This document shows positions 1 to 11,700 of a DNA stretch of 64,000 nt, piece after piece. The notes beneath the pieces were generated by a model. That model was not told where the DNA came from. It made no database searches and saw nothing but the letters and a program-made list of their open reading frames with translations. Numbering within the stretch: the stretch's first letter is position 1; each line of letters opens with the position of its first letter. Location of the stretch: assembly GCA_031213475.1 (NCBI GenBank), contig JARUPZ010000013.1, positions 2,317,231 through 2,381,230 of the forward strand, written 5' to 3'. The translations under genes were made by a program, and so were the position numbers. The DNA comes from Nereocystis luetkeana. Taxonomy: Eukaryota > Sar > Phaeophyceae > Laminariales > Laminariaceae.

Positions 1-832
1 AGGCTCGGCAGCACCCGATCATAACTGAAGCGGTGGAAGGGAAACGGGCGCTCAGACACCAAGGAGCTAATGCACCCCTTTTTTCTATGCCAACCGGGGA
101 GGGGGGTCGGGGTGTGAACAGCTACAAGTGTGAAGGGGAGGGGAAGGCAAGTGGTGGGTGGATAGGGGGGCGGCGGGGATGGGTTATAGGGGGAGATGAA
201 GCGGAGAAGGGCAGCGCAAAGAGAGAGAAGCGAGGAGAGAAATATATATAGAGAGAAAGAGAGCGAGCGAGAGAGAAAGGGGGGGGGGGGGCGCAAAACT
301 CTAAGAGAGAGGCCAAAGGCGAAGCCGCGTAGACGAAACAGCCACGTCGAGACAACCATCCACTCAGCCCCCCATCCACCCATCCAATCAGCGCGCGGGA
401 CGCAGTGGAGCAAAATGCGGCGGAATTGATTCGCGCAGAATATAAACCAGGCGGAATGCAACAGGGGCAGGATAGAGCAGTGACGGAGAACCAATTCGCG
501 GCATACGAAAACAATGCCGGAGTTCAAATGCAGCAGAACCAAAACAGCGGTGGCATCAAACTACAGCAAAACGAGGGAAAAAAGGGGCAGAAATAGCAGA
601 GCAGTGGTGTGAAAATGAGTGGAACAAAACGCAGCTGCAGTAGAAATCGAGGCAGATGAAGAAAAAATAGGAGCAGGATAAAAAAAACGGCCGAACGACT
701 AAAGCGCTTCAGTTCGGACTAAAAACGCGGCAGAAGGTAAAAGCAAACGTACACCACCCTGCCCCGGAATATGAGGACCGCTTGTACTAAATATGAATAT
801 ACAGTGTCTATATTTCGGGAGATGCGTACATC
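1..832. other. Intronic or unassigned left edge, no gene recognised
   Basis: A purine-rich GA tract lies at about 190-310, with G-rich runs. The remainder is A-rich sequence in which short open frames have no recognisable similarity. It is probably part of intron 4 of the MDAR-like gene, because the next expected exon (the strand leading to the family's ATG motif) is not visible on the minus strand. Confidence 0.4.
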
Positions 833-833
833 C

Positions 834-1190
834 GGTCGCCCCGGTGGTTCAAGTGGTTAACCTCGAATTCTACTAGTGTTTGAGTCCTGGGTTCGAGCCC
901 CAGGTGGGTCGGACTTTGACTTTATTTGCAAAAATAAAATAAAAAAGGATTCAATTGTTGAGAGCGCCTTGCAGCGTGGGTAGGCACAATTCGATGCGAG
1001 TCGACGAGGGAAGAAAAGGCTGAAATCTTCTCGCGATAAAAATGAAGGCACGTACCGTAGCGGGAAGGGGGGGGGGAAGAGCCTGGCTATGTGACCCCGG
1101 ATCTGAGTTACGAGTGGGAAGGAAGGAGAGAGAAGAAGATGTGCGAAGATAACCAGTAATGAATGGGATGAGAAGAAAAAAAAAAAAAAA
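834..1190 (+). mobile_element. SINE-A copy 1 (full length, tRNA-derived)
   Basis: The tRNA-like head has an A box (GTGGTTCAAGTGGTTAACC) and a B box in CCTGGGTTCGAGCCCCAGG, whose T-stem pairs perfectly. After it come an A-rich linker and a core (CGATGCGAGTCGACGAGG, then GGCTGAAATC, CGCGATAAAAATGAAGGCAC). The tail starts GTACCGTAGCGGG and contains GTGACCCCGGATCTGAG, and the element ends in poly(A). No coding capacity. It inserted in intron 4 of the MDAR-like gene, beside the exon end. Confidence 0.85.
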
Positions 1191-1209
1191 ATGTGGTAGA
1201 TGTGCTTGC

Positions 1210-1306
1210 CTGCAGGAGCTTGAGGGTCGACTCATCGACATCCACCTCGTAGCACTCGCACCCGGACAGCATCGTCACCCCCTTCTCGCGGTACCACCGA
1301 GTGTTC
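1210..1306 (-). CDS. MDAR-like exon 4 (WYREKGV), with GC donor
   Basis: The exon starts after CACGAAG, its first base completing an Arg codon. It then reads NTRWYREKGVTMLSGCECYE and VDVDESTLKLLQ (32 codons), matching the family's EWYxEKGIELLLGTEV...D...TL segment. It ends CAG|GCAAGC in phase 0, which fits a GC-AG intron; no GT donor lies nearby. The poly(A) end of a SINE starts about 20 bp inside the next intron. The following exon was not found in 1-1209 and is presumably outside the window. Confidence 0.75.
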
Positions 1307-2530
1307 CTTCGTGATCACAAACCGTCCACGCCGTGGAAGCAAAGCAAAGCAAAACAACCCATAAACAAAAAAAAAAATCACGCCCGGTTCACCCGGATGG
1401 ATCATCCGAAAGTCGCCGCGTTCCCGGTTCCGAAGCCATGACATCGCGAGGGAAAACATGGGTGGGAGGGGGGAAGGGAGGAGGGAGGGAGGAAGGGGGG
1501 GGGGGGAGGGAGACCGGACGAGCGACAGGCAAGTAGGGGCGGGGGGCGGCTTATAGTGCGAGTTTCAGGTGGGATTCAGGCGGAGAACTGGTGGGGGGGG
1601 GGAACTGAGATGTGCGCGAGTGGAATTTCCTCGTGCGCAATAAAGTTTCTCGTTCAGGCCCAAAAAGGTGTGGTTTGGAATATAGGGTAGAGAGCGGTCT
1701 TACTACCGACTCTGACATCACGACGATACTCCTAAAAGCTACTGCTATAAACCGCTACTACATTACGGTTTCTGTCTACATTTGTGGGCCTGGGAGAAGA
1801 CCGCTAATTGATCCTTACAGAGTAGCCAGTGACAACTCAGGTACGGTATAATTCGACCTGATCATGCTGGATCGTCGGGTGGACGACCCGGCAGCACCAG
1901 ACTCGAAATACACAGAAGCAGAACTCGCATAGTGTCGATCTGAACTGTCATCAACTTCGCTGTGAGGGTAAGGCAGTGGCCTTCGTCCAAGCCCCCGAAT
2001 GCAGACCGGTAAGTTCAGACAAGTCCTGGTACACTGGGTTGTGCGGAATTTGCCGTTCCCGAACTTTCAGTATCTGAAGATTTAGCGACAACACTGCTAC
2101 CACCGTACAGGCATACTACAACCGCTACTGCTGCTGCTACTGCAACTACTTACTACTGCTGCTACAACTCCTACTACTACTGCTACTACTACTGCTACAA
2201 CTACTACTACTACTACTACTACTACTACTGCCACTACATTTAGTATACTGCTATAGCTACTGGCTATTCGACTACTACTACGTACTACTACTACTACTAC
2301 TACTACTACTACGACCACGACCGCACCACCACTACTACTACTGCTACCACTACTACTACTACTATCACCACTATTACGGGGGGCCATAATTAACAGGACC
2401 TATGGTACACATGAAAACCTATATGTTGAACCCTTTTTACTAACAATATTTGGTCCTGTTAACTATGGCCCCCCGTAATAGTGTTGCTATTACTACTGCC
2501 ACTACCTCTAGCATACTGCTATAGCTACTT

Positions 2531-2566
<36 letters not shown>

Positions 2567-2623
2567 TTAATACTACTGCTACTACTACTACTACTACTAC
2601 TACTGCCACTACTACTACTACTT

Positions 2624-2711
<88 letters not shown>

Positions 2712-5700
2712 AACAACCACTAGTGTCCTCTTCCTAGCAATTTTTAAGCCAGGGGCCATCCCAAGCCAGAAGCGAGTCTCCCACGTGTATAATCCGCAAA
2801 CCCCCCCAAATCGTACCTCTTCTCTCTGCCGTTGCCCGAGCTGGTGTACGGAAAAGTCTTGTTCCCCCAGGCCTGCCAATCGCAGGACGACGGGTCCGAA
2901 AACACGAACACAATTGGAGAGAGAAACAAAGAAAACAAGGGAAAACAAAACAGCGTTTCGCGCAGTGTTTGCGACCAAAAGGGAAAACGACACCACGTTC
3001 CCCACCACCAAAGACGCAAGAACACAAACAAGAACGAAAAAAATGCACGAAAAAGTCAGTACAGAGTCTATCTTTTTTTAATAAACCTGGTGTCCAAGAG
3101 AGCACAAAACGAAACAAGAACAAGACCAAAAACAAAACATCACAAAAAAGACGCAACTAAAGTGCAACAAAAAAACACAAAAAAAAATCTCGAAAACGTA
3201 CTGCAGGTATGTGCGCGCCTCCACGCTTTGCCCCTCGCCCCGCACCGCCTTCCTAAGAAAGGGAACTCCCCACGGCATGTTTCTCACCTGCCAGTCTCTC
3301 AAGTGCAAGTTGCTCGGGCGGAGGCAGTCTTTGGACAGCTCCGAGCGTTCGTAGGGGGCGAGCCCGTCGGGGTAGGCGGAGATGATGCACATCTTGGGCC
3401 TGACAAAGCCTGGCTGGGCGGCCGCCACATTGAGGAGCGACACGACTTCTTCAGCCCAATAACCTGGAACAACAGAAAGACAAGAGAAAAATACGTGAGG
3501 ACATAGCAAACAGAACCCACGAAGGACCCAAACACCACACGTATGGGTCCTACTGTAATTACTATATACGTTCCGCCGTAACATTGGGGGAAAAATACCA
3601 TGAAGCACACACATGTGCATATTTCGTGCCAGGCACTTTCATGCCTCGTTTTGTTTTTTGTTTTTCTTCATTTAAAAAAAATGTATAATCCTATCGTTCT
3701 TTCTTCGAGTGTGTACCGGTACGCACTTATCATACGACTGCGCAGTTACACCTCAACCGCACCGCACCGCACCCGTTACATCAGACTCACAGTTAAATCC
3801 CAGCGAGCGGTAACATCTCACTCAACCCCTCTGGGACCCCAAGAGAGCGACCAAAACAACGACAACTTTGGTGTTTTCAACATCCTACATACGCGCAGCA
3901 GCGTAGGTGCCCAGCAGTACCACGGCTAGAATCTTGTCGCGCCCCGTGTGCCGTACGACTCCTAGCGTTTTCATTTGGACACCAATCAACATGTATCATC
4001 CCCCACCCAATCACGCGGTGGCCGTTGCTCCAATCGTCACTTTGCACCGTCATTTCCCGTCTCTGGATGGATTGCCGAGAGGGATACCGGTTGCATCCAA
4101 CTGAACGGTTACATCCGATTGAATCAAATACACCCAACCGCACGGTTACATCCGGATCAACGGTTACGTCCGACTGCACGGTTACATCCTAACGAAGGTG
4201 GCCACACCCGGCTGAATGGTTGACCCGTTGGAATCTTTGGATCCAACTGGACGGAAACATATGGCTGCACGGCTGCATCCGAGTGAACGGTTTCAACTCC
4301 TTGGTCATCAGAATGGGCGGTTGCGCCCAACTGAACAAGTACATCCGGCTGGACGGCTACATCCGACTGAACCGGGTACATCCAACCGCAGGGTTACATC
4401 CGAAGCAACCGTTACGTTCGACTGCACTGTTACATCCGACCGAATGTCTACATTCAATAGAACCGTTGCATCTAACTGAACGGTTACATCCGACTGCGTT
4501 TGACCAGGTGTGGTCCTGTCCATTCGGATGTAACCGTGCAGTTGGATTAAACTGTTCAACAGGAGGTAGCCATTCCGTCGGACGTGACAGTTCATTCGAA
4601 TGTAACCGCGCAGTCGGACGAAAACAGTTGTTACGGATGTAACCCTGCGGCCGTCGGGTGTAACCGTTTAATCAGACGTAGTCGTTCAGCCGGATGCATC
4701 CGTTCAGTCGAATGTAACCGTCCAAGTGGATGCTACCTCTTAATCAGATGTGGCCTTGTCCATTCGGACGTAACCGTGCAGTCGGATGTACCCGTCCCGT
4801 TGGATGCAACAATCCACTCGGATTTAGGACTTCCGTCGGATTTGACAAGTTCATTCGGACCCGGTGCTTCGGATGTAACCCTGCGGCTGGGTGTAACCGT
4901 TCAATCGGATGTAGCCGTTCAGCGGGGTGCATCCGTTCAGTCGGATGCAACCTTTCGAGTGGATATTGCCTTTTAATCAGATCTAGCCCTGCTCATTCGG
5001 ATGTAGCCGTTCAGCCGGATGCATCCGTTCAGTCGGATGTAACAGTTCAAGTGGATATTACCTTTAATCAGATGCAGTCCTGTCCATGTAACCGTGCAGC
5101 CGGATGTACCCGTCCTGTTTAATGCAACGGTCCAATCGGATGTGACAGTTCATTCGTATGTAACGGTTGCTTCGGATGTAACCCTGCGGTTGGATGTAAT
5201 AGTTCAATCGGATGTAGCCGTTCAGCCGGGTGCATCCTTTCAGTCGAATGTAACAGTTCGAGCCGATAGTACCTTTTGATCAGATGTAGCCCTGTCGATT
5301 CGGGTGTACTTCAGTTGGATGTAACCGTGCGATCGGGCATAAACCGTTGGTTCGGATGCAACCCTGGGGTTGGGTGTAACCGTTCAATCGGACGTAGCCG
5401 TTCAGCCGGAAGCACCCATTCAGCCGAATGTAACGGTTACACCCAACTTATCCGATGCTTCCGGCTGAACGATTACATCCGATTGAACGGTTACATCCAA
5501 TCGCAGGGTTACATCCGAACCAACGGTTTACATACGATTGCACGGTTACGCCCAAATTCCAAATGAGCTGTCGCATCCGACTGAACGGCTAACATCCGAT
5601 TTAAGTGTTGCATGCAACTGAACGGTTACATCCGATTGCACGGTTACACCCGACCACAGGGTTACATCAGAACCAACGGTTTGCGTCCAACTGCACGGTT

Positions 5701-8700
5701 ACATCCGAACGAATGGCTAACATCCGATTGAACCGTTGCATCCAACTGACCGGTTACATCCGACTGCACGGTTACATCCGAAGGGATAGGGCTACATCTG
5801 ATGAAAGGGTAGTATCCACTTGAACGGTGACATCCAAATGAAAGGATGCATCCAACAAACGGTTCGGGGGGGGTATACTCGACCTCATGCATGGCCGTAG
5901 TCGTATGATCATAGACCCTCGCATCCCTACAATACCGGAACGGAGCACATCGTGTTTCCACCGACCAGGCAGACATGGCCTGCACCAAGGGCGAAGCGCC
6001 TTGGGGTGTTCGACGAGTTGCATGAAGGGTGAGCTGCATCCTACTAAGAACCGCTTGTGAGGCGGACTTGCTTATGGATGACAGCATCAATGAGTTGAAT
6101 AAATTTCCGGTGTGGCCACTTCTAGGGACAGCAATGGGGTTACTATGAAACCTCACGGGTGCGTCACCATAAACACTACATGATGCGAGTATTCCCCTTG
6201 TGGGGAACAAAAGTTCTCCACCCCGCACAAACGATCTACAACTCGAGCGCCAGCAGTGGCTGACCGCCAAAACAATAAAACAAAACAAAAAACGGTACCC
6301 TGGTTGTCTAGCTTACGTAGTGAGGGGCATGTTTCACAGTGTCATTGCCAACCCAACCTATATAATATATATACATACTTGAACGGTTACATCCGACTGA
6401 AAGGATACATCCAACAAACCGTTCGGGCGGGGGGGGGGGGGGTAGTCGTATGACCATTGACCCTCGCATCCCTACAATTCCGGGACGGAGCACATCGGGT
6501 TTTCACCGACCAGGCAGACATTGGGTGGGGGGGGGGCTCATTTATTCCTTGCCGTAGTCATTCGACCATGAACAACGCACCCCTTCAAAGACGGAGCACC
6601 ATCCCTACCCCTAACAGAGACCCCTCTCAACTCCCAACACATGGGCGCTCAGTACGGTTTTCCCACATACCTGGTACAAGGTATCACATAATGCCGTTTT
6701 GTTCATCTTATCCCCATCATGCGTCGCTTGCTGTGGCCACCATATATCTCGTAGGGTAGCGATCGTCTCCTCGCTATTATCCACGTAGTGCATTAAACGT
6801 TTTCACGGGAGGGGGGCTCTTATCACGCATGCCCGTAGTCGTATGACTATAGATAGTTTTGTTAGCATACAACCCATGACCTGGCGCTGCGACACCGCAT
6901 AAAAACCAAAACACTTGAGGGGCGGATGCTCCATCCGCTCGTTCACCAACACCATACAAAAACGAGAATCTTCTCGGGGCGGTTGCTTCGGGCAGCTTCG
7001 CTGATCAAGCCGCTGGTGCCACGATACCGTCCAAAAAAAAACAAAGGGTGAGAGGCGGCTGCTTCGCTAACCCATGTGTTCGTCCTTGCGCCACAGCACC
7101 CCCACAGTCGGAAAGCTAGAAAAAACATCATGTTGTTGGTGATATCTAAACGCTCCCTCTAAAAACTTAGGAGTGGTTTACTACGGAGTGGTTTGCTCAA
7201 CTCCATATTTCCATGAACACTAATTCAGCGTTTTGCTTTACCGCCTTCTTCTGTAGGTTGTACGCAACGGCACCGGCGGGCAGCTGTAACATCAACAAGA
7301 ACAACAACCCAATAGTGCATGCTGCCTTAAGTCTACCCGTCGATTCGTGCCGCCCCGTCGCGTGCCAAACAAAGACTGGACGGTGTTGAGTGCGTGCACC
7401 ATTACGGGGGACCATAGTTAATAAGACCTATGGTCTACACAAAACCTATATATTTCCCTATTTTTACTCACAACATTTCGTCCTATTTACTATGGTCCCC
7501 CGTAATACTACGCCAGCCGCAGGGTCCCTGCGACGCCGCTGGCATTAAACAGTTTTTACACATCGGTCGGACATCTACAGATAAGACCATCTAACGATCT
7601 AGATCCTTCAGGCCCTACGGTACATCACACGGGCGATTAGATAGCACACCCGCCGGTACGAATTTCCGAGAGAGCCGAGCTCAATCAAAACTCGGGGGAG
7701 CACAAACATACTGATAGTAACCGCACAGTAGCGGTTACACAGTAAGGCGGTGGTTGGCGTGCCAGTAAGAGCAACATGACCACCTTATTGGGGGGGGAAG
7801 CCGCCTTATTCATTCCAGGTTACGAGTGCGACTCGCCAGTGGCGCCAAGCGATTTTGACCGCTTCATATCGGGATACCGCCTTACTCAGACCGCCTTAAT
7901 ATGGAGGAACCCCTAATGCAGCACTTTTTTCTTGGGAGTATATCAAAACATTGTCATTTTCCCGTAAAACACTTTACGGTAGGGGTTGCTGTATTGATAA
8001 GAGGTGGCGTGCGAGGGTCACGCCTGTCTCTCCAAGAGGCTATGTCAGTACCGCAGGAAGTACGTATGAATACCACCCTTTCTTTGGGGGGGGAACGATG
8101 TTTGCGATATTTCTCGTCCGAACTCCGGACGTTTTTTTTGTTCATTTATTTGTTCACACAGGTTGATTCAAGTTTTATAAGGCAGGGAAAATGATCTCCC
8201 GGCCAAAACGTCTGCGCCATTTTATATCGAGTCAGACCGTTAAACTCTGCTACACACGCCGAACATACAAGAACAGTACCATCGAAATCATGATCGCGAT
8301 GGAACCGACCAAATTGCTGGAAGAAGGAGTGCTTTCTTGACTCACCAGTTATATAACCCACCTGCAGGGTTCATGATACAGTAGCACTCGAGGGGCGGTT
8401 GCTTCGGGCTGTCTTCGAAATACGACGCGCTCCGCCATTTTTTTTCGAGCCTCCGCTTGACTCGACGAGCTCTGTACCCAACCCGAAAACGACGTCTGAG
8501 AAAAACGAACAAAAAAAAAAATGCATACCCCGACAAACCACCCCGAAGCTTATGTATATGAAGTCTGTGCTTAATGTAGGTATATATACCATGAAGAAAT
8601 AAAATCTATATGCCATTTTACACGTGTGAAAAGAGAACACACCCCCCCTCGGACGAATTTTCCAAGCAGCAGCCAGATCGCAACTAACTCGCCGAGCGAT

Positions 8701-11700
8701 GGATGCGTCTATGGGGAAGAGATATCTCGACGAAGTCTTTCCAAGGCCGTCGGTTTCAAAGATAGACGTACGCTACATATAGAGCAGACGTTCCCCATTT
8801 TTTTTCTCGCGACAGATGTTCCCCATTTTTTTTCTCGCGAGGCTCCTCGCTTGAGGAGCTCTCTATCCCAGTGACACACAACTGATTCTGAGGAGAAAAT
8901 TTAAGGCTGACCCGACGAATAATCCCATGGCCTTAATTAAGCATGGCGGAAAAAAAAAGTCATTTTGCGAACAAGAATGGCTTTCCGAGGATTTTGGATG
9001 TTGGGTTATCGTAAGGAGCCCCGTCATCCAGAAAACATTTTTATCAACAGCCCAAAACTGCTCCTTCTGTCGTAGCACGCGTCGACAACGGGCTCAGAAA
9101 TTCAGCCCAGAGGGTGGGTTATCTTGCGTGTTACTCGGCACCAGGTATACGGTACTGGTATATCCGAACGACAATGGGTGAACCCCTTTAGGACTGCCGT
9201 CCCGTTTTGGGGACAAATCACACAAATTATGAGTGATTTGTCCCCAACATGGGACTGCGGTCCAACAGTAGAAGGGTAGCCGCACCCGGTCAGTCCCAGC
9301 GACAACCTTGCCAAATCACGCTACCTTATCAGAGCACGCGCCATCGTATGATATTACAGGGGGGTTCAGCCCTCGGCAGCAGTCTTGTTTTCTTGCGCAA
9401 AGCATACGCTGAGGGAGGACCAGAGCCTAATAACGCATTGCTATCGAAGGGTCGTGATGTCCCGATTCTAATTTCAGACTCCAGGTAGTGGTAGTAGCTA
9501 CTACGGGGGACCATAGGAGACAGGACCAAATTTTGTTACTAAAAATAGGTAAATATATACCTGGTAGGTTTTTGTATGTACCGTAGGTCCTATTTACTAT
9601 GGTCCCCGGTAATAGGAGGAAAGGCTAGACTGGTAGACGTGCGATTTTGGCCAGCGGGGGTATATTGGTAGTGTGTGGCGAATACGGCAAGGGAGTTTCG
9701 CCTCGGAAATTTTATCTGCCGCCGAGGATTGAACCCCCACGCACGCAAACACTTGTGTTACTACAGTGAAAGGGGATGTAATATCCTGTTGTTAGGGGAC
9801 TCTCGCATCTACTACTTCTTTATCGGGATAACTTCGCTCGACAACTTACTGCACGCTCGTATTGTAATAGTCAAATTTGACTACAAATTTTCATAAGTAC
9901 CAGTACCAATTGCGATGGCGATGGTCGACACGCGTAGAAACCCATCGTCTAGAAGGCCATAGTCTAGAAGGTTTTGCCCTTCGCACAAGTGCCAGTACCC
10001 TGCAGTCTAGAAGGTTTTCCCTTCGCGCAAGTACCAGTACCCTGTAGTCTGTTACAGGGGACCATAGTAAACAGGGACCAAATATTGTTAGTAAAAATAG
10101 CGAAACAAATAGGTTTTGTGTCTACCGTAGGTCCTATTTACTATGGCCCCCCGTAATAGGAGGGTTTCCCTTCGCCCCATCAACACTTTGGGGGGGGCAT
10201 AGTAATACGTATAAACAGGCAGTAATCAGAACCCACGATAGACCCGAGAACCACGTTTCCCCTGACGTTCACACGCCACACTTGGTTCTGATTAGTCTAC
10301 TACCCCGAAGCAACAGAACAACATGCCCACCAGCACAACTCAAACATCGCAACAGGGTAGACGTTTCTCTACCAAGTGTTGATCTGACCTGGACCGTCGT
10401 CAAGACCGAAGACGCACCGCGTTCTTCGCCAGGCGTCGCGCGCGCACGCACGCACGCACGCATGCGGCGCAAAAACAAATGAAACAATACCTGGTGCTTG
10501 AAAAAAAAAAAAAAAAACTTTTAACCCATTTATTTATAAACGGAACCGCACTTCGTACTTGCCATTAGAGTCAAATGTACCATAACCTTTCTGCACCGTG
10601 TAGCCCTACAAAGGTTAAAAACACCAAAAAGTACCCAGTACGACAAAATCGCGGTAACAAATACCATTACATAGCATTCCCACTCTAGACGGAAACATAA
10701 GGAGAATCTATACATTAATTAATATCAGGGCTAAGAACCGGCGGCAGTTACATTTCAGTTCAGGGTGGCACATATATGATACCAGCGCCAGGTACAAAGT
10801 TTGGCGGTTGAACATGGTGGCGGTGGAACTATCCCCCCCCCCCCTCCCCGCAATATCGAATAATCGCATTTTCTCCAGACTAAGGACGCGGCACATACAA
10901 CCTAAAATGACGGCTCCGGAAATATCTTCGTCGAGATTCTTCCCATAAAAAAAAAATCGGAAAATAGCGTCGAGATCCTTCCATCATAGCCGCATCGCTC
11001 TGCGTTTGCCTACTCTCCGCGTTGTCGCGAAAATCCGCTTCGAAATTCTTCTTACACATACAGGGTGTGCAGGTCTTATCTTGCGTGTTCATTTTACCAG
11101 GGTATAATCAGGCTGGGGTCATCTGTGTCCTACTGCGGGCCAACGGGCGAGAGCGGGAAGATAACAAGAGGCCCAAATTATTTAGGATTAGTCACGGGTC
11201 ATGACCCGACGCGTGAGCCAGGTCAGGAGCCGGGTCGGGTCGGGTCGGGTCGGGTCGGGTCGGGTCGGGTCGGGTCGGGTCGGGTCGGGTCGGGTCGGGT
11301 CGGGTCGGGTCGGGTCGGGTCGGGTCGGATCAGGTCGGGTCGGGTCGGGTCGGGTCGGGTCGGGTCGGCCGGGGCGTGTCGGGTCGAATCGGATCGGGAT
11401 AGGTGGCCCCATCCGCCCCGGCCCGCAAGTTGTGACCCCATCCATGAATAGCTCTGGAAATATATCACAAATAGGACAGGTCATCGATCCCTACGTGATT
11501 ATCACGCGTGCTACGATACAGGTACTCGTGAGACCTATTTTTTCTGAGGCTCCTTCCCAACTTTAGGAACTCTGTATCTCTCCTGAAAAACTGGTTTTGA
11601 GAAAAAAAATAAGCCGACGCCTAAGCTCGCCCAATCTTGAGGTGTTGTTCGAAAATACCGTGAACAAAAAGTGAGATTAACGACATTGGGGAAAGTAGTA

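Larger units (their letters stand above)
1307..2816 (-). other. MDAR-like intron 3
   Basis: Holds G-rich tracts (1460-1600), a roughly 500-bp trinucleotide array and a MITE. Region 1612-2095 is unique-looking sequence in which no gene was recognised. Confidence 0.6.

Noticed and set aside
2097-3011. Poly-Val and poly-Ser/Tyr open frames of up to 167 codons
   Set aside because: They come from the (ACT)n array; the real coding part here is the short MDAR-like exon 2817-2872 on the minus strand.
3078-3287. Continuation of MDAR-like exon 2 past 3288 (VRNMPWGVPFL...)
   Set aside because: A strong CAG|GTGAGA donor lies at 3288 and the family similarity continues in exon 2817-2872, not in the read-through.
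4095-5862. CRISPR-like array
   Set aside because: Units of 18 bp are contiguous and degenerate without unique spacers, orientation switches twice, and the genome is eukaryotic. It is a satellite.
11231-11370. Telomere-like array
   Set aside because: The unit CGGGT is not a known telomere type and the array is short and interstitial.
11188-11566. Gly-Ser-Arg-Val or Asp-Pro-Thr-Arg repeat proteins
   Set aside because: All frames of the CGGGT pentamer array are open; no unique flanking coding sequence.
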